This document shows, one piece after another, positions 1-5,551 of a stretch of DNA of 5,551 bases. The stretch spans positions 1 to 5,551 of the forward strand of contig JAPKMV010000275.1 in assembly GCA_026645635.1 (NCBI GenBank), given 5' to 3'. The stretch's first letter is position 1, and the number at the start of each line of letters is the position of its first letter. This stretch comes from Caldilineaceae bacterium. GTDB taxonomy: Bacteria > Chloroflexota > Anaerolineae > Caldilineales > Caldilineaceae. The translations under genes and the position numbers were made by a program. The notes beneath the pieces were generated by a model. The model was not told the origin of the DNA and did no database searches. It saw only the letters and a list, made by a program, of their open reading frames with translations.

Positions 1-1365
1 CGGATGCGGCGCACGCCAGGAGTCAGCAACAAACCGCCCGGCGATGTCGTAGCGGAACTGCCGGCGGGCACGGAAGCCACCGTCGCAACTGGCCCGCAGA
101 GCGCCGACGCCATGATCTGGTGGCGCCTCACGCTCACGCTGGGCGGTGTGCCGGTCGCCGGTTGGGCAGCGGAAGCACTGCCCAACGGCGCCGTCCTGTT
201 GGAAAAAGTAACCATCGCAACACCCGAACCGCCGCCGGACGCCACCTTTGCGCCGGGGGATCGCTTCAAAACCACCACCATCGTGCGCCTGCGCCAGACG
301 CCGGGCACTACGAACAAACCCGCCGACGACATCGTGGCCGACCTGCCGCCTGCCACCAACGGCGTCATCGCCGCCGGCCCGCAGGCCGCCGACGCGCTGA
401 CCTGGTGGCGCGTCACCACCACCGTGGGCGGTGTGCCGCTGGAAGGGTGGGTGGCCGAGGCGCTGCCCGGCGTCGGCCCGCTCATCGTTCCGGCTGAAGA
501 GGTGGCGCCTGCGCCCACGGCCAGCATCTTCCGCACCGTCCTGATGCCTGCCAATGTGCGCCGCACCCCTGGCTACATCAACAAGCCGGGCAACGATGTG
601 CTCGGCTTCTTCCGCCCGAAGACAGTGGTGAATGTGCAGGGCGACCCGCAGCAGGCCGACAACCTGACGTGGCGCATGACCGGCGGCATCAGCCCGACCG
701 GCGAGGCTCTGGTCGGGCAGGTCGCCGAGACCGACCCTACGGGTCAGCCGCTGTTGGTGATGCCGCCGCAGTTGCCCGGCACGCAGGTGCCCGACCCGGC
801 GCGCGGTCTTTACCTGGCGCCGATCACCGACCTGGCGTTCGACATCTCCCAACTCTGGGGAGAAAACCCGGACTTCTACAGCCAGTTCAAATATGACGGC
901 GTCGCACTGCTGGGACACAACGGGATTGATTTCATGACGCCGATGCGGACGCTGCTCTTCGCCGTCGATGATGCCGTGGTGGCGCGCGCCGAGTTCGAAG
1001 CGGGCGGCTTTGGCAACTTCGTGCTGCTGCGCCACGCCTGGGGCGAATCGATCTACGCCCATCTTGACGCCAACGGCGTGACGCCGGGGCAGGTGGTAGG
1101 GCGCGGCCAGTTTGTCGGCTTCTCCGGCAACACAGGCGCCAGCAGCGGGCCGCATCTGCACTTTGCGATCCGCATCAACCCATACGACCGCCGCGACGGG
1201 TGGGGCGGCTTCTCTGACCCGCTGCCTTACCTGCCGCCGCAGTCATTCCGTCTGCCGCGTCGGGTGCTGATGGCCACAGACTCCCTGCGCGGTGCGTTGG
1301 CGCAGGTTGCGCCGACCTTGCCGCCGTCGGGCATGGGCGATACGCCGAGCTATCGACGACCGTAG
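1..1365 (+). CDS. M23-family (LytM-type) metallopeptidase with three SH3-like repeats, 5' truncated
   Basis: Predicted zinc endopeptidase that cuts peptidoglycan cross-bridges or stem peptides outside the membrane. Residues are counted from the Met at base 4. Three SH3-like repeats (about 1-70, 88-163 and 176-252) share the pattern TPG..NKP..D(V/I), then a Trp-containing strand (WWR, WWR, TWR). The M23 domain spans about 280-411. It has HxxxD (H305, D309) and HLH (H384, H386), so the LytM zinc ligands (His, Asp, second His of HLH) are present. H353 in YAHLD and H384 fit the two catalytic His. A Pro-rich tail follows. The frame is open to base 1, and the Met at base 4 falls inside the first SH3 strand, where repeats 2 and 3 have extra upstream residues. 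That Met is therefore very unlikely to be the start, and any signal peptide lies outside the window. No Cys occurs in the 453 residues seen, which suits an exported protein. SH3 repeats in this family usually bind the wall; the exact bond cut is unknown. Confidence 0.9.
   Translation, partial: RMRRTPGVSNKPPGDVVAELPAGTEATVATGPQSADAMIWWRLTLTLGGVPVAGWAAEALPNGAVLLEKVTIATPEPPPDATFAPGDRFKTTTIVRLRQTPGTTNKPADDIVADLPPATNGVIAAGPQAADALTWWRVTTTVGGVPLEGWVAEALPGVGPLIVPAEEVAPAPTASIFRTVLMPANVRRTPGYINKPGNDVLGFFRPKTVVNVQGDPQQADNLTWRMTGGISPTGEALVGQVAETDPTGQPLLVMPPQLPGTQVPDPARGLYLAPITDLAFDISQLWGENPDFYSQFKYDGVALLGHNGIDFMTPMRTLLFAVDDAVVARAEFEAGGFGNFVLLRHAWGESIYAHLDANGVTPGQVVGRGQFVGFSGNTGASSGPHLHFAIRINPYDRRDGWGGFSDPLPYLPPQSFRLPRRVLMATDSLRGALAQVAPTLPPSGMGDTPSYRRP
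4..759 (+). repeat. Three tandem SH3-like protein repeats in the M23 peptidase
   Basis: Three degenerate coding repeats lie at about 4-213, 265-492 and 529-759. They are aligned by RRTPG, RQTPG and RRTPG, each followed by NKP and then an acidic residue and Val/Ile. Later conserved points are G(P/D)(Q)..AD..(T/I)W and a closing G.(V/A)AE. Units 1 and 2 are closer to each other (both end GWxAEALP) than to unit 3, which has GQVAETDP. Short linkers rich in Pro, Glu and Ala separate them. The resemblance is clear in protein but modest in DNA, so this is old domain duplication and not a recent tandem repeat. The first unit is cut at its N-terminal strand by the window edge. Confidence 0.8.
841..1236 (+). 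other. M23 peptidase catalytic domain
   Basis: This segment codes for residues 280-411 of the upstream gene. H305 and D309 (GHNGID) and H386 (second His of PHLHF) match the three zinc ligands of LytM-type peptidases. H353 (YAHL) and H384 match the catalytic His pair. The core glycine-rich strands are present (GGFGNFV, then GQVVGRGQFVGFSGNTG just before the HLH motif). No key residue is missing, so the enzyme is expected to be active, unlike the inactive M23 relatives such as EnvC. Confidence 0.88.
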
Positions 1366-1406
1366 ATCAGCGCCCGCGCCAGACTGCCCGGCGCAGCGTG
1401 CCGCGG

Positions 1407-1412
1407 TATAAT
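1407..1412 (+). promoter_or_regulatory. Putative sigma-70-type -10 box (TATAAT)
   Basis: A perfect TATAAT hexamer sits in an otherwise GC-rich intergenic gap, 31 bases before the ATG of the 1290-residue gene. Seventeen bases upstream is CTGCCC (1384-1389), which matches only three of six positions of the -35 consensus. No TGn extended -10 is present. A transcript start near 1418-1420 would leave a leader of about 25 bases containing the ribosome-binding site. This is the only promoter-like site seen before the second gene and scpA, so it could serve both. Confidence 0.6.
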
Positions 1413-1432
1413 CCTTCCTCATGATGAACTGT

Positions 1433-1438
1433 GAGGAG
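1433..1438 (+). promoter_or_regulatory. Ribosome-binding site (GAGGAG) for the 1290-residue gene
   Basis: GAGGAG ends 5 bases before the ATG at 1444 and matches the anti-Shine-Dalgarno core. The TGA at 1432-1434 is in frame with the gene and overlaps this site, so no earlier in-frame start is possible. Together they fix the start at 1444. Confidence 0.8.
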
Positions 1439-1443
1439 CGCCG

Positions 1444-4400
1444 ATGTCGCGCCGGCTGATCGATTCACCCTATATCTTCGGCATCCACGAGCCGGGTGGC
1501 GAGCAGTATATGTTCGATGCCGGGCGGCCGGGTTGGATCGTCTTCTCGGAAGTGCTTGGCCACGACCCGGAAGAACTCTCCAGCGTCGACTACACCGGCT
1601 ATGCCGACCGCGGGCTGGGCATCATCGTGCGGCTGAATCACGGCTACGAACCCGACGGCGCCATCCCCCACAGTAGCCAGTACGAGGCTTTCGCCCGCCG
1701 CGTGAGTAACTTCGTCGCGGCCAGCCGCGGCTGCAAGATCTGGGTGATCGGCAACGAGCCGAACTACGCCATCGAGCGGCCGGGCATCAAGGTGGACTGG
1801 ACGCGCCACGCCTCGCACCGCCACGCCCCGCCTGCCGAAGCCGATCCGCAGCGCCGCAGCCTGGTGGTGCGCTTCAACGTCCTGCCCGACCGCTCGCGGG
1901 AGATCCGCACGACGCGCGGCGCCATCATCAGCCCCGGCGAGGTGATCACGCCGGAACTCTACGCCCGCTGTTTCCGCCTCTGCCGCGACGCCATCCGCCG
2001 CCTCCCCGGCCACGAGGATGACCTGGTGCTGGTCGCGCCAGTCGCGCCGTGGAACACGCAGACGATCTACCCTGGCAACTCAAATGGCGATTGGGTTCAA
2101 TATTTTCAAGATATCTTGCAGTTGCTGACCCCCACCGGCTGCGATGGCTTTGCCCTGCACGCCTACACCGGCGGCAGCGCGCCTGAGCTGATCGTCAGCC
2201 CGGCGCGGCTGGCGCCGCCGTTTCAGGCGCGCCACCAGCAGTTGCGCTGCTATCAGGATTTCCTGCTGGCCGTGCCGGAAACGATGCGTCACCTGCCGGC
2301 TTTTCTGACCGAAGTGGGGCAAATCGAACCGTGGCCGGACGAAAACACCGGCTGGGTGCAGATGCTCTACGCCGAGTTGGATGCGTGGAACCAGCAGCCG
2401 GATGTCGTGCGCATCCATTGCGCTGCGCTGTATCGCTGGCCAAAGCTCGACCGCTGGTACATCGCCGGCCGCACCGGCGTCGAAGAGGATTTCGCCCTTG
2501 CCCTGACCCACGACTATCGCTGGGAAGACGACCTGCCGCCGGTGGAACCCGCGCCGCAGGACGCAGGGACTGGCCCGGGTGCAGCGCCGGTGACTGTCTC
2601 AGCGCCAGGAGGGGCGCCGCTGCCGCCGCCGCTCGTGCGCCGCCGCCGGCAGCCCGCCACACCGCCCTTCCTGGCCGAGTGGATCGAGGACAAGTTTCCG
2701 GCGCGACTCAGCGTGGGCCAGACCATCACCGCGCAGATCACGCTGCGCAACGCCGGCGCCAAGGCGTGGACTTGGGGCGGCGGCAACCCATTTCGGCTTG
2801 GCTACCACTACTATCGCAACCGGCGGCTGCTGCTGACCACGCCCGCCCGCGACCTGCGCACCGACATCCCCGCAGACGTGCAGCCGGGCGAGACCGTCAC
2901 CATCGAAGCGCGCATTGCGCTGCCCGAGGAGCCGGGCAACTATACGCTGGAACTCGACCTGGTGCAGGAGGGGGTGGCCTGGTTCAAGGAGAGTGGCTCG
3001 CCGACGCTGACTCGCTGGCTGACCGTGGAAGCGCCGCCCAGCCAGGTTGCCGCCGATGGCTCCGCGGTGCAGTTGCCGGTGCGCCTCTTTACCGACATCA
3101 GCCGGCGTCTGCCGCGCAGCGGGACGCCCTACGCTCGGCGCAACCTGAACCAGATTCGCTACATCGTGGTCAGCCACACGGGGGTGCAGCCGCATGTGGC
3201 GCTGGAGCGCATCGCCCAGGCGCACATCCGCCGCGGTTATCCGGGCATCGCCTATGATTTCGTGGTGGATGCCGCCGGGCAGATTCTGCGCGTCACCGAC
3301 ATGGAGGATGTCGCCCAGCCGAACCAGGTCTGGTCGGAACAGGGCGTCAACATCTGTCTGGCGGGCAATTTCGGCGAGCAGCCGCCGCCCTTGACGCAGT
3401 TGGAGGCGGCCGGTCGCCTCTGTGCGTGGCTGGCGCAGAACCTGGGTCTGACCGCCGACGCCATCGTCGGGCTGGGCGAACTGATTCGCAGCGACAGCCC
3501 CGGCGAGACCTTCTACAAGGGCGCGGCGTGGAAGCAGGTGCTGACGCGACAGGTGCAGCTTCATCTCGCTGCGCTGGGCATGGGCGCCGTGGACGCCGGG
3601 CGGCTGAACGAACTGGATGACCAACTGGCCCACTTGCGCCAGCAGAATGCGGCGCTGCTGGTGCAGGTCGCAGAGGCGCAGCAGCGGGAGGAGCGTCTCA
3701 ACCAGCGTGCGGCTGCCGCGGCGCAGGAGGTGCTGGACTTGCGCCGCCAGGTGGAGGCGCAGCCCGTTCTCCTCGAAGGTGGGCTGCGGCTGAGCGTCGT
3801 CATCAGCAGCCTGCCGCGCGACGAGGCGCGCTACACGCCGCGCGACGAGAGCCAGATTCGCACGCTGATCGTGCATCACACGGCCATGCCGGTGGAAACG
3901 ACGCTGGAGGCGCTGGCCCACGCGCACCGCGCCGAGTGGCCGGGCATCTTGTTCGACTTTGTGATCGATGGCCGCGGCGCTGTCTTCCAGACGCAGCCGC
4001 TCGACCGCGCGCCGGACGCTGACGCCGACCATCTGCTGCGCGCCGTTAACATTGCGTTTGCCGGCGACTACGGCGCGGGCGGGTCGCCGCGACCGGAACA
4101 ACTGGCGGCGGGAGGACGCCTGCTCAACTGGCTGCTCCAGCGCTACACTCACCTGGGGCTGGACGCGGTGCGCGGCCTCAGCGAGGTGCTGCCGGAGACA
4201 TCGTCGCCGGGGGCGGAGTGGCTCACCGGCGCGACGTGGAAGGAACAGTTGCTCACCGCGGTGCGCCGCGCCAGCGGTGGCGCAGTGGATCCGCGCATCG
4301 AAATGGAACTGCGTCAACGCATCGCCGTGCTGGAACGCGAGCTGGCGCAGACCGCGGGCGCGCTGTCTCAGGCCGACGGGCAGCGCGTCGAACTGGTCGA

Positions 4401-5316
4401 GGAAGTGCAGCGGCTGCGCGACGAGGTGGAAGCGCGCGCGGCGCAGCGGACGCCTTCCTTCATCGTGCCCAGGCCGCCAATCAAGTCTGTGATCGACCAA
4501 CTGCCGCGCCATCCTAGCCTGCGCTATGAGCGCCGCCCGCTCAGCCAGATTACGCACATTGCCATTCACCACACGGCCGCGCCGCCGCGCCTCCCTGCGG
4601 CGCGCATCGCCGAACTGCACATCGCCGCAGACCCGGCGCGGGGTAAAGACCCCTGGCCGGGCATCGGCTACCATTTTCTGGTGCAGGAAGACGGCGTGAT
4701 CGAGCAGACCAATCACCTGGAGACGGCCAGCTATCATGTCGCCCGCCATTATGGTTATGCTGTGGGCATCGCCTTTGCCGGCAGTTTCATGAACGGCAAG
4801 ATTCCGACATCGACGCAACTGCGCGCCGGCGCGCATCTGGTCGCCTGGCTGATGCAGGAGTTGAAGGCGCCGCTGGCGCGGGTGTGGGGTCACCGCGAAT
4901 TTCCCGACAACATGACTGTCTGTCCCGGCGGCGAGTGGACGCAGGGCAACCGCTGGCGCGACCTGCTCTTTGAACGCATCGAGCAGATCGAGAAGGGCAG
5001 CGGGCTGAAGCTGCTGCGCCATTATCTGCTGCTTCCCGGCCGCGGCGACGACAGCGAGACGCTGGTCAATGTCTTGGGCTATGTGAACCGTTTTCGCCCA
5101 ACGGTGGGCTACAGCGTGGATGAGGCGCGCAGCGCGGAGTTTGTGACGATTCTCGGCGGTGAGGCGGGCGTCAGCCGCGGCGCCGAACTGAGTCTCGCGC
5201 AGACCGGCTGCCAGGTGGAGCGCATCGCCGGGCGCGACAGCGGGGAGATCGGGCGGCAACTGGCAGAGATGGTGCGCATTGGCCGCCGCTTCCGCACCTT
5301 TCAGGTAGATTTCTGA
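1444..5316 (+). CDS. Mosaic envelope-type protein: TIM-barrel glycoside hydrolase-like, Ig-like, three PGRP/amidase_2-like domains
   Basis: A 1290-residue protein, probably a surface-glycan or peptidoglycan-acting scaffold. Domains in order: TIM barrel about 9-355, with E105 in GNEPN and E290 in TEVG as the likely acid/base and nucleophile; a Pro/Ala/Arg-rich linker 363-408; an NBR1-like Ig fold 413-528; amidase-like domain 1 at 547-711; coiled coil 720-773; amidase-like domain 2 at 782-943; coiled coil 952-1002; amidase-like domain 3 at 1013-1182; a C-terminal domain 1186-1290. Domain 3 has the PGRP/T7-lysozyme-type zinc ligands H1042, H1150 and C1160 plus Y1076, so it could be an N-acetylmuramoyl-L-alanine amidase. 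Domains 1 and 2 have lost ligands. No signal peptide or membrane helix is visible, and an in-frame TGA at 1432 excludes a longer N-terminus. About ten Cys are present, against none in the upstream peptidase. The start has a GGAG site at 5 bases; scpA follows after 2 bases. Domain families are clear, but the substrate and location are not. Confidence 0.88.
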   Translation: MSRRLIDSPYIFGIHEPGGEQYMFDAGRPGWIVFSEVLGHDPEELSSVDYTGYADRGLGIIVRLNHGYEPDGAIPHSSQYEAFARRVSNFVAASRGCKIWVIGNEPNYAIERPGIKVDWTRHASHRHAPPAEADPQRRSLVVRFNVLPDRSREIRTTRGAIISPGEVITPELYARCFRLCRDAIRRLPGHEDDLVLVAPVAPWNTQTIYPGNSNGDWVQYFQDILQLLTPTGCDGFALHAYTGGSAPELIVSPARLAPPFQARHQQLRCYQDFLLAVPETMRHLPAFLTEVGQIEPWPDENTGWVQMLYAELDAWNQQPDVVRIHCAALYRWPKLDRWYIAGRTGVEEDFALALTHDYRWEDDLPPVEPAPQDAGTGPGAAPVTVSAPGGAPLPPPLVRRRRQPATPPFLAEWIEDKFPARLSVGQTITAQITLRNAGAKAWTWGGGNPFRLGYHYYRNRRLLLTTPARDLRTDIPADVQPGETVTIEARIALPEEPGNYTLELDLVQEGVAWFKESGSPTLTRWLTVEAPPSQVAADGSAVQLPVRLFTDISRRLPRSGTPYARRNLNQIRYIVVSHTGVQPHVALERIAQAHIRRGYPGIAYDFVVDAAGQILRVTDMEDVAQPNQVWSEQGVNICLAGNFGEQPPPLTQLEAAGRLCAWLAQNLGLTADAIVGLGELIRSDSPGETFYKGAAWKQVLTRQVQLHLAALGMGAVDAGRLNELDDQLAHLRQQNAALLVQVAEAQQREERLNQRAAAAAQEVLDLRRQVEAQPVLLEGGLRLSVVISSLPRDEARYTPRDESQIRTLIVHHTAMPVETTLEALAHAHRAEWPGILFDFVIDGRGAVFQTQPLDRAPDADADHLLRAVNIAFAGDYGAGGSPRPEQLAAGGRLLNWLLQRYTHLGLDAVRGLSEVLPETSSPGAEWLTGATWKEQLLTAVRRASGGAVDPRIEMELRQRIAVLERELAQTAGALSQADGQRVELVEEVQRLRDEVEARAAQRTPSFIVPRPPIKSVIDQLPRHPSLRYERRPLSQITHIAIHHTAAPPRLPAARIAELHIAADPARGKDPWPGIGYHFLVQEDGVIEQTNHLETASYHVARHYGYAVGIAFAGSFMNGKIPTSTQLRAGAHLVAWLMQELKAPLARVWGHREFPDNMTVCPGGEWTQGNRWRDLLFERIEQIEKGSGLKLLRHYLLLPGRGDDSETLVNVLGYVNRFRPTVGYSVDEARSAEFVTILGGEAGVSRGAELSLAQTGCQVERIAGRDSGEIGRQLAEMVRIGRRFRTFQVDF
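1468..2508 (+). other. Glycoside hydrolase-like TIM barrel domain (clan GH-A type)
   Basis: Residues 9-355. The strand-4-like motif WVIGNEPN (E105) and the strand-7-like motif FLTEVG (E290) are 185 residues apart, as expected for the acid/base and nucleophile of clan GH-A enzymes. Between them lies DGFALHAY (H239, Y241), matching the HxY often seen on strand 6. The N-terminus carries FGIHEPGGE and a GWIVFSE strand. A long polar insertion rich in His and Arg (about 108-160) follows the first Glu. I cannot assign a numbered GH family or a substrate. A non-catalytic carbohydrate-binding role is possible, but both Glu are intact. Confidence 0.7.
2680..3027 (+). other. NBR1-like Ig-fold domain
   Basis: Residues 413-528 form a beta-rich module. 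Its pattern is that of NBR1-like/CARDB-type Ig folds: a VGQT strand, TLRNAGAKAWTWGGGNPFRL, then QPGETVTIEARI, PGNYTLELDLVQEG and a closing WLTVE. The sequence N.G...W (N in LRNAG, W in AWTW) is the hallmark. In bacteria such domains commonly act as spacers or protein/glycan-binding modules in secreted enzymes. The preceding linker (363-408) is Pro/Ala/Gly-rich and ends in a run of Arg. Confidence 0.7.
3601..3762 (+). other. Coiled-coil segment 1
   Basis: Residues 720-773 are rich in Leu, Gln, Glu, Arg and Ala and lack Gly and Pro. They show heptad a/d spacing at L721, L724, L728, L731, N735, L738, V742 and A745. An Asn at an a position (N735) is typical of parallel dimers. The segment links amidase-like domains 1 and 2 and may drive self-association. 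Confidence 0.75.
4297..4449 (+). other. Coiled-coil segment 2
   Basis: Residues 952-1002 show heptad positions I960, L963, L967, L974, then L984, V988, L991 and V995, with a likely stutter around G979. Charged residues (Glu, Arg, Asp) fill the other positions. It links amidase-like domains 2 and 3 and occupies the same relative place as coiled coil 1, so the repeating unit is probably amidase domain plus coiled coil. Confidence 0.72.
4999..5316 (+). other. C-terminal domain resembling part of a CWB2 wall-binding repeat
   Basis: Residues 1186-1290 follow the catalytic amidase-like domain. The stretch from V1234 has ILGGEAGVS, then E..L...G..VERIAGRD, close to the general CWB2 pattern of a GG.(G)(A)VS strand followed by a helix, a V.RI.G strand and a helix. 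CWB2 normally comes in three copies; only one such unit is seen here, preceded by a YLLLPG...ETLVNVLGYV region that may be a diverged first copy. The match is by eye and could be a different alpha/beta domain. Confidence 0.4.
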
Positions 5317-5318
5317 GC

Positions 5319-5551
5319 ATGACGACCCTCACCAACCGGCCCCAGGTGCTGGGCGCGGCCTATGCCGTCACGCTGCCTGCGTTCGAGGGGCCGCTCGACC
5401 TGCTGCTCCACCTGATCGAAAACCAGCAACTCGATATCAGCGCGATCAGCCTGATGGCCGTCACCAACCAGTATCTGCAGACGCTGGGCCAGTTGGAAGA
5501 GATCGAGCCGGGCGCGCTGGCGGATTTTCTGGTGATTGCCTCGCGTTTGCT
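5319..5551 (+). CDS. scpA: Segregation and condensation protein A, 3' truncated
   Basis: The first 77 codons of ScpA, the kleisin subunit that bridges Smc heads and binds ScpB in the bacterial condensin needed for chromosome compaction and segregation in the cytoplasm. The N-terminal family signature is clear: FEGPLDLLLHLIE, then LDIS.I, VTNQYL, and a following helix ending ALADFLVIASRL. The ATG at 5319 lies 2 bases after the TGA of the preceding gene, so translational coupling is likely; AGGTAG at 5303-5308 is a weak ribosome-binding site. The first 14 residues before the AYAVTLPAFEGP strand are a non-conserved leader. The gene runs off the window, so the Smc-head-binding C-terminal winged helix is not seen. 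No separate promoter is visible, which suggests read-through from the upstream gene. Confidence 0.95.
   Translation, partial: MTTLTNRPQVLGAAYAVTLPAFEGPLDLLLHLIENQQLDISAISLMAVTNQYLQTLGQLEEIEPGALADFLVIASRL

Larger units (their letters stand above)
3082..4989 (+). repeat. Three PGRP/amidase_2-like domains alternating with coiled coils
   Basis: Units lie at 3082-3576, 3787-4272 and 4480-4989. Each opens with LPR, then Y..R...(S/N)QI, a hydrophobic strand and (S/H)HT. Each continues with PGI..(Y/F)(D/H)F, a (V/I)G/VNI...AG strand, a QL.A...L..WL helix, and a closing W...L after an SPG or CPG motif. Ligand positions: unit 1 has S577, L677, S685; unit 2 has H811, L912, S921; unit 3 has H1042, H1150, C1160. 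The Tyr equivalent to T7 lysozyme Y46 is Y604, F837 and Y1076. Only unit 3 looks catalytic. The units differ widely in DNA, so the duplication is old. The coiled coils between them are listed separately. Confidence 0.85.

Noticed and set aside
4..6. The ATG at base 4 as the genuine start of the M23 gene.
   Set aside because: It falls within the conserved first strand of an SH3 repeat, leaves no signal peptide, and has only three bases before it in the window.
1376..1394. Possible terminator hairpin after the M23 gene (GCGCC, 9-base loop, GGCGC).
   Set aside because: The stem is only five pairs, the loop is long and no T-run follows. Such short pairings are common by chance in GC-rich DNA.
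1421..1459. A 12-codon ATG-started frame overlapping the start of the mosaic gene, a possible leader peptide.
   Set aside because: It has no ribosome-binding site of its own and no repeated regulatory codon or attenuator-like structure. It is out of frame with the real gene and is probably chance.
1431..1676. A GTG-started frame of 81 codons overlapping the mosaic gene's N-terminus.
   Set aside because: It is a frame-shifted reading of the barrel region, with an Arg/Leu-rich translation and no domain.
2599..5259. An 886-codon open frame on the minus strand.
   Set aside because: It lies antisense to the mosaic gene, whose domains are unmistakable on the + strand. Its translation is rich in Arg, Ala, Gln and His with no recognisable domain, as expected of an antisense frame in GC-rich DNA.

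Overview
This is a GC-rich, tightly packed stretch of bacterial chromosome with everything on the + strand. It holds two complete or nearly complete large genes and the beginning of a third. I see no RNA genes, insertion sequences, CRISPR array or other mobile DNA. The protein architectures (SH3-like repeats joined to an M23 peptidase, and a TIM barrel joined to an Ig-like domain and PGRP/amidase domains), the codon use and the TATAAT promoter in a GC-rich background suggest a member of Chloroflexota, possibly a Roseiflexus/Chloroflexus relative. That assignment is an inference from general resemblance, not a database result.

Layout. Positions 1-1365 carry the 3' part of a gene for an M23 (LytM-type) peptidase with three SH3-like repeats; its true start lies upstream of the window. 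Positions 1366-1443 are a short intergenic region with a consensus -10 box (TATAAT) and a GGAG ribosome-binding site. Positions 1444-5316 encode a 1290-residue mosaic protein. In order it has a clan-A-like glycoside hydrolase TIM barrel, a Pro/Ala/Arg-rich linker, an NBR1-like Ig fold, three PGRP/amidase_2-type domains separated by two coiled coils, and a C-terminal domain resembling part of a CWB2 cell-wall-binding repeat. Only the third amidase domain keeps the full set of zinc ligands. The first two have lost the C-terminal ligands, and the first has also lost the leading His. Positions 5319-5551 are the first 77 codons of scpA, the kleisin subunit of the SMC-ScpAB condensin, which starts 2 bases after the preceding stop codon.

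How they may work together. The first two genes both look directed at peptidoglycan or surface glycan: an endopeptidase with wall-binding SH3 repeats, and an amidase/glycosidase-like scaffold. The second gene is probably co-transcribed with scpA, so a possible wall-remodelling protein and a chromosome-segregation factor would share an mRNA. The large protein has no visible signal peptide or membrane segment, and an in-frame stop 12 bases upstream of its start excludes a longer N-terminus. Its place of action is therefore the main open question of the window.
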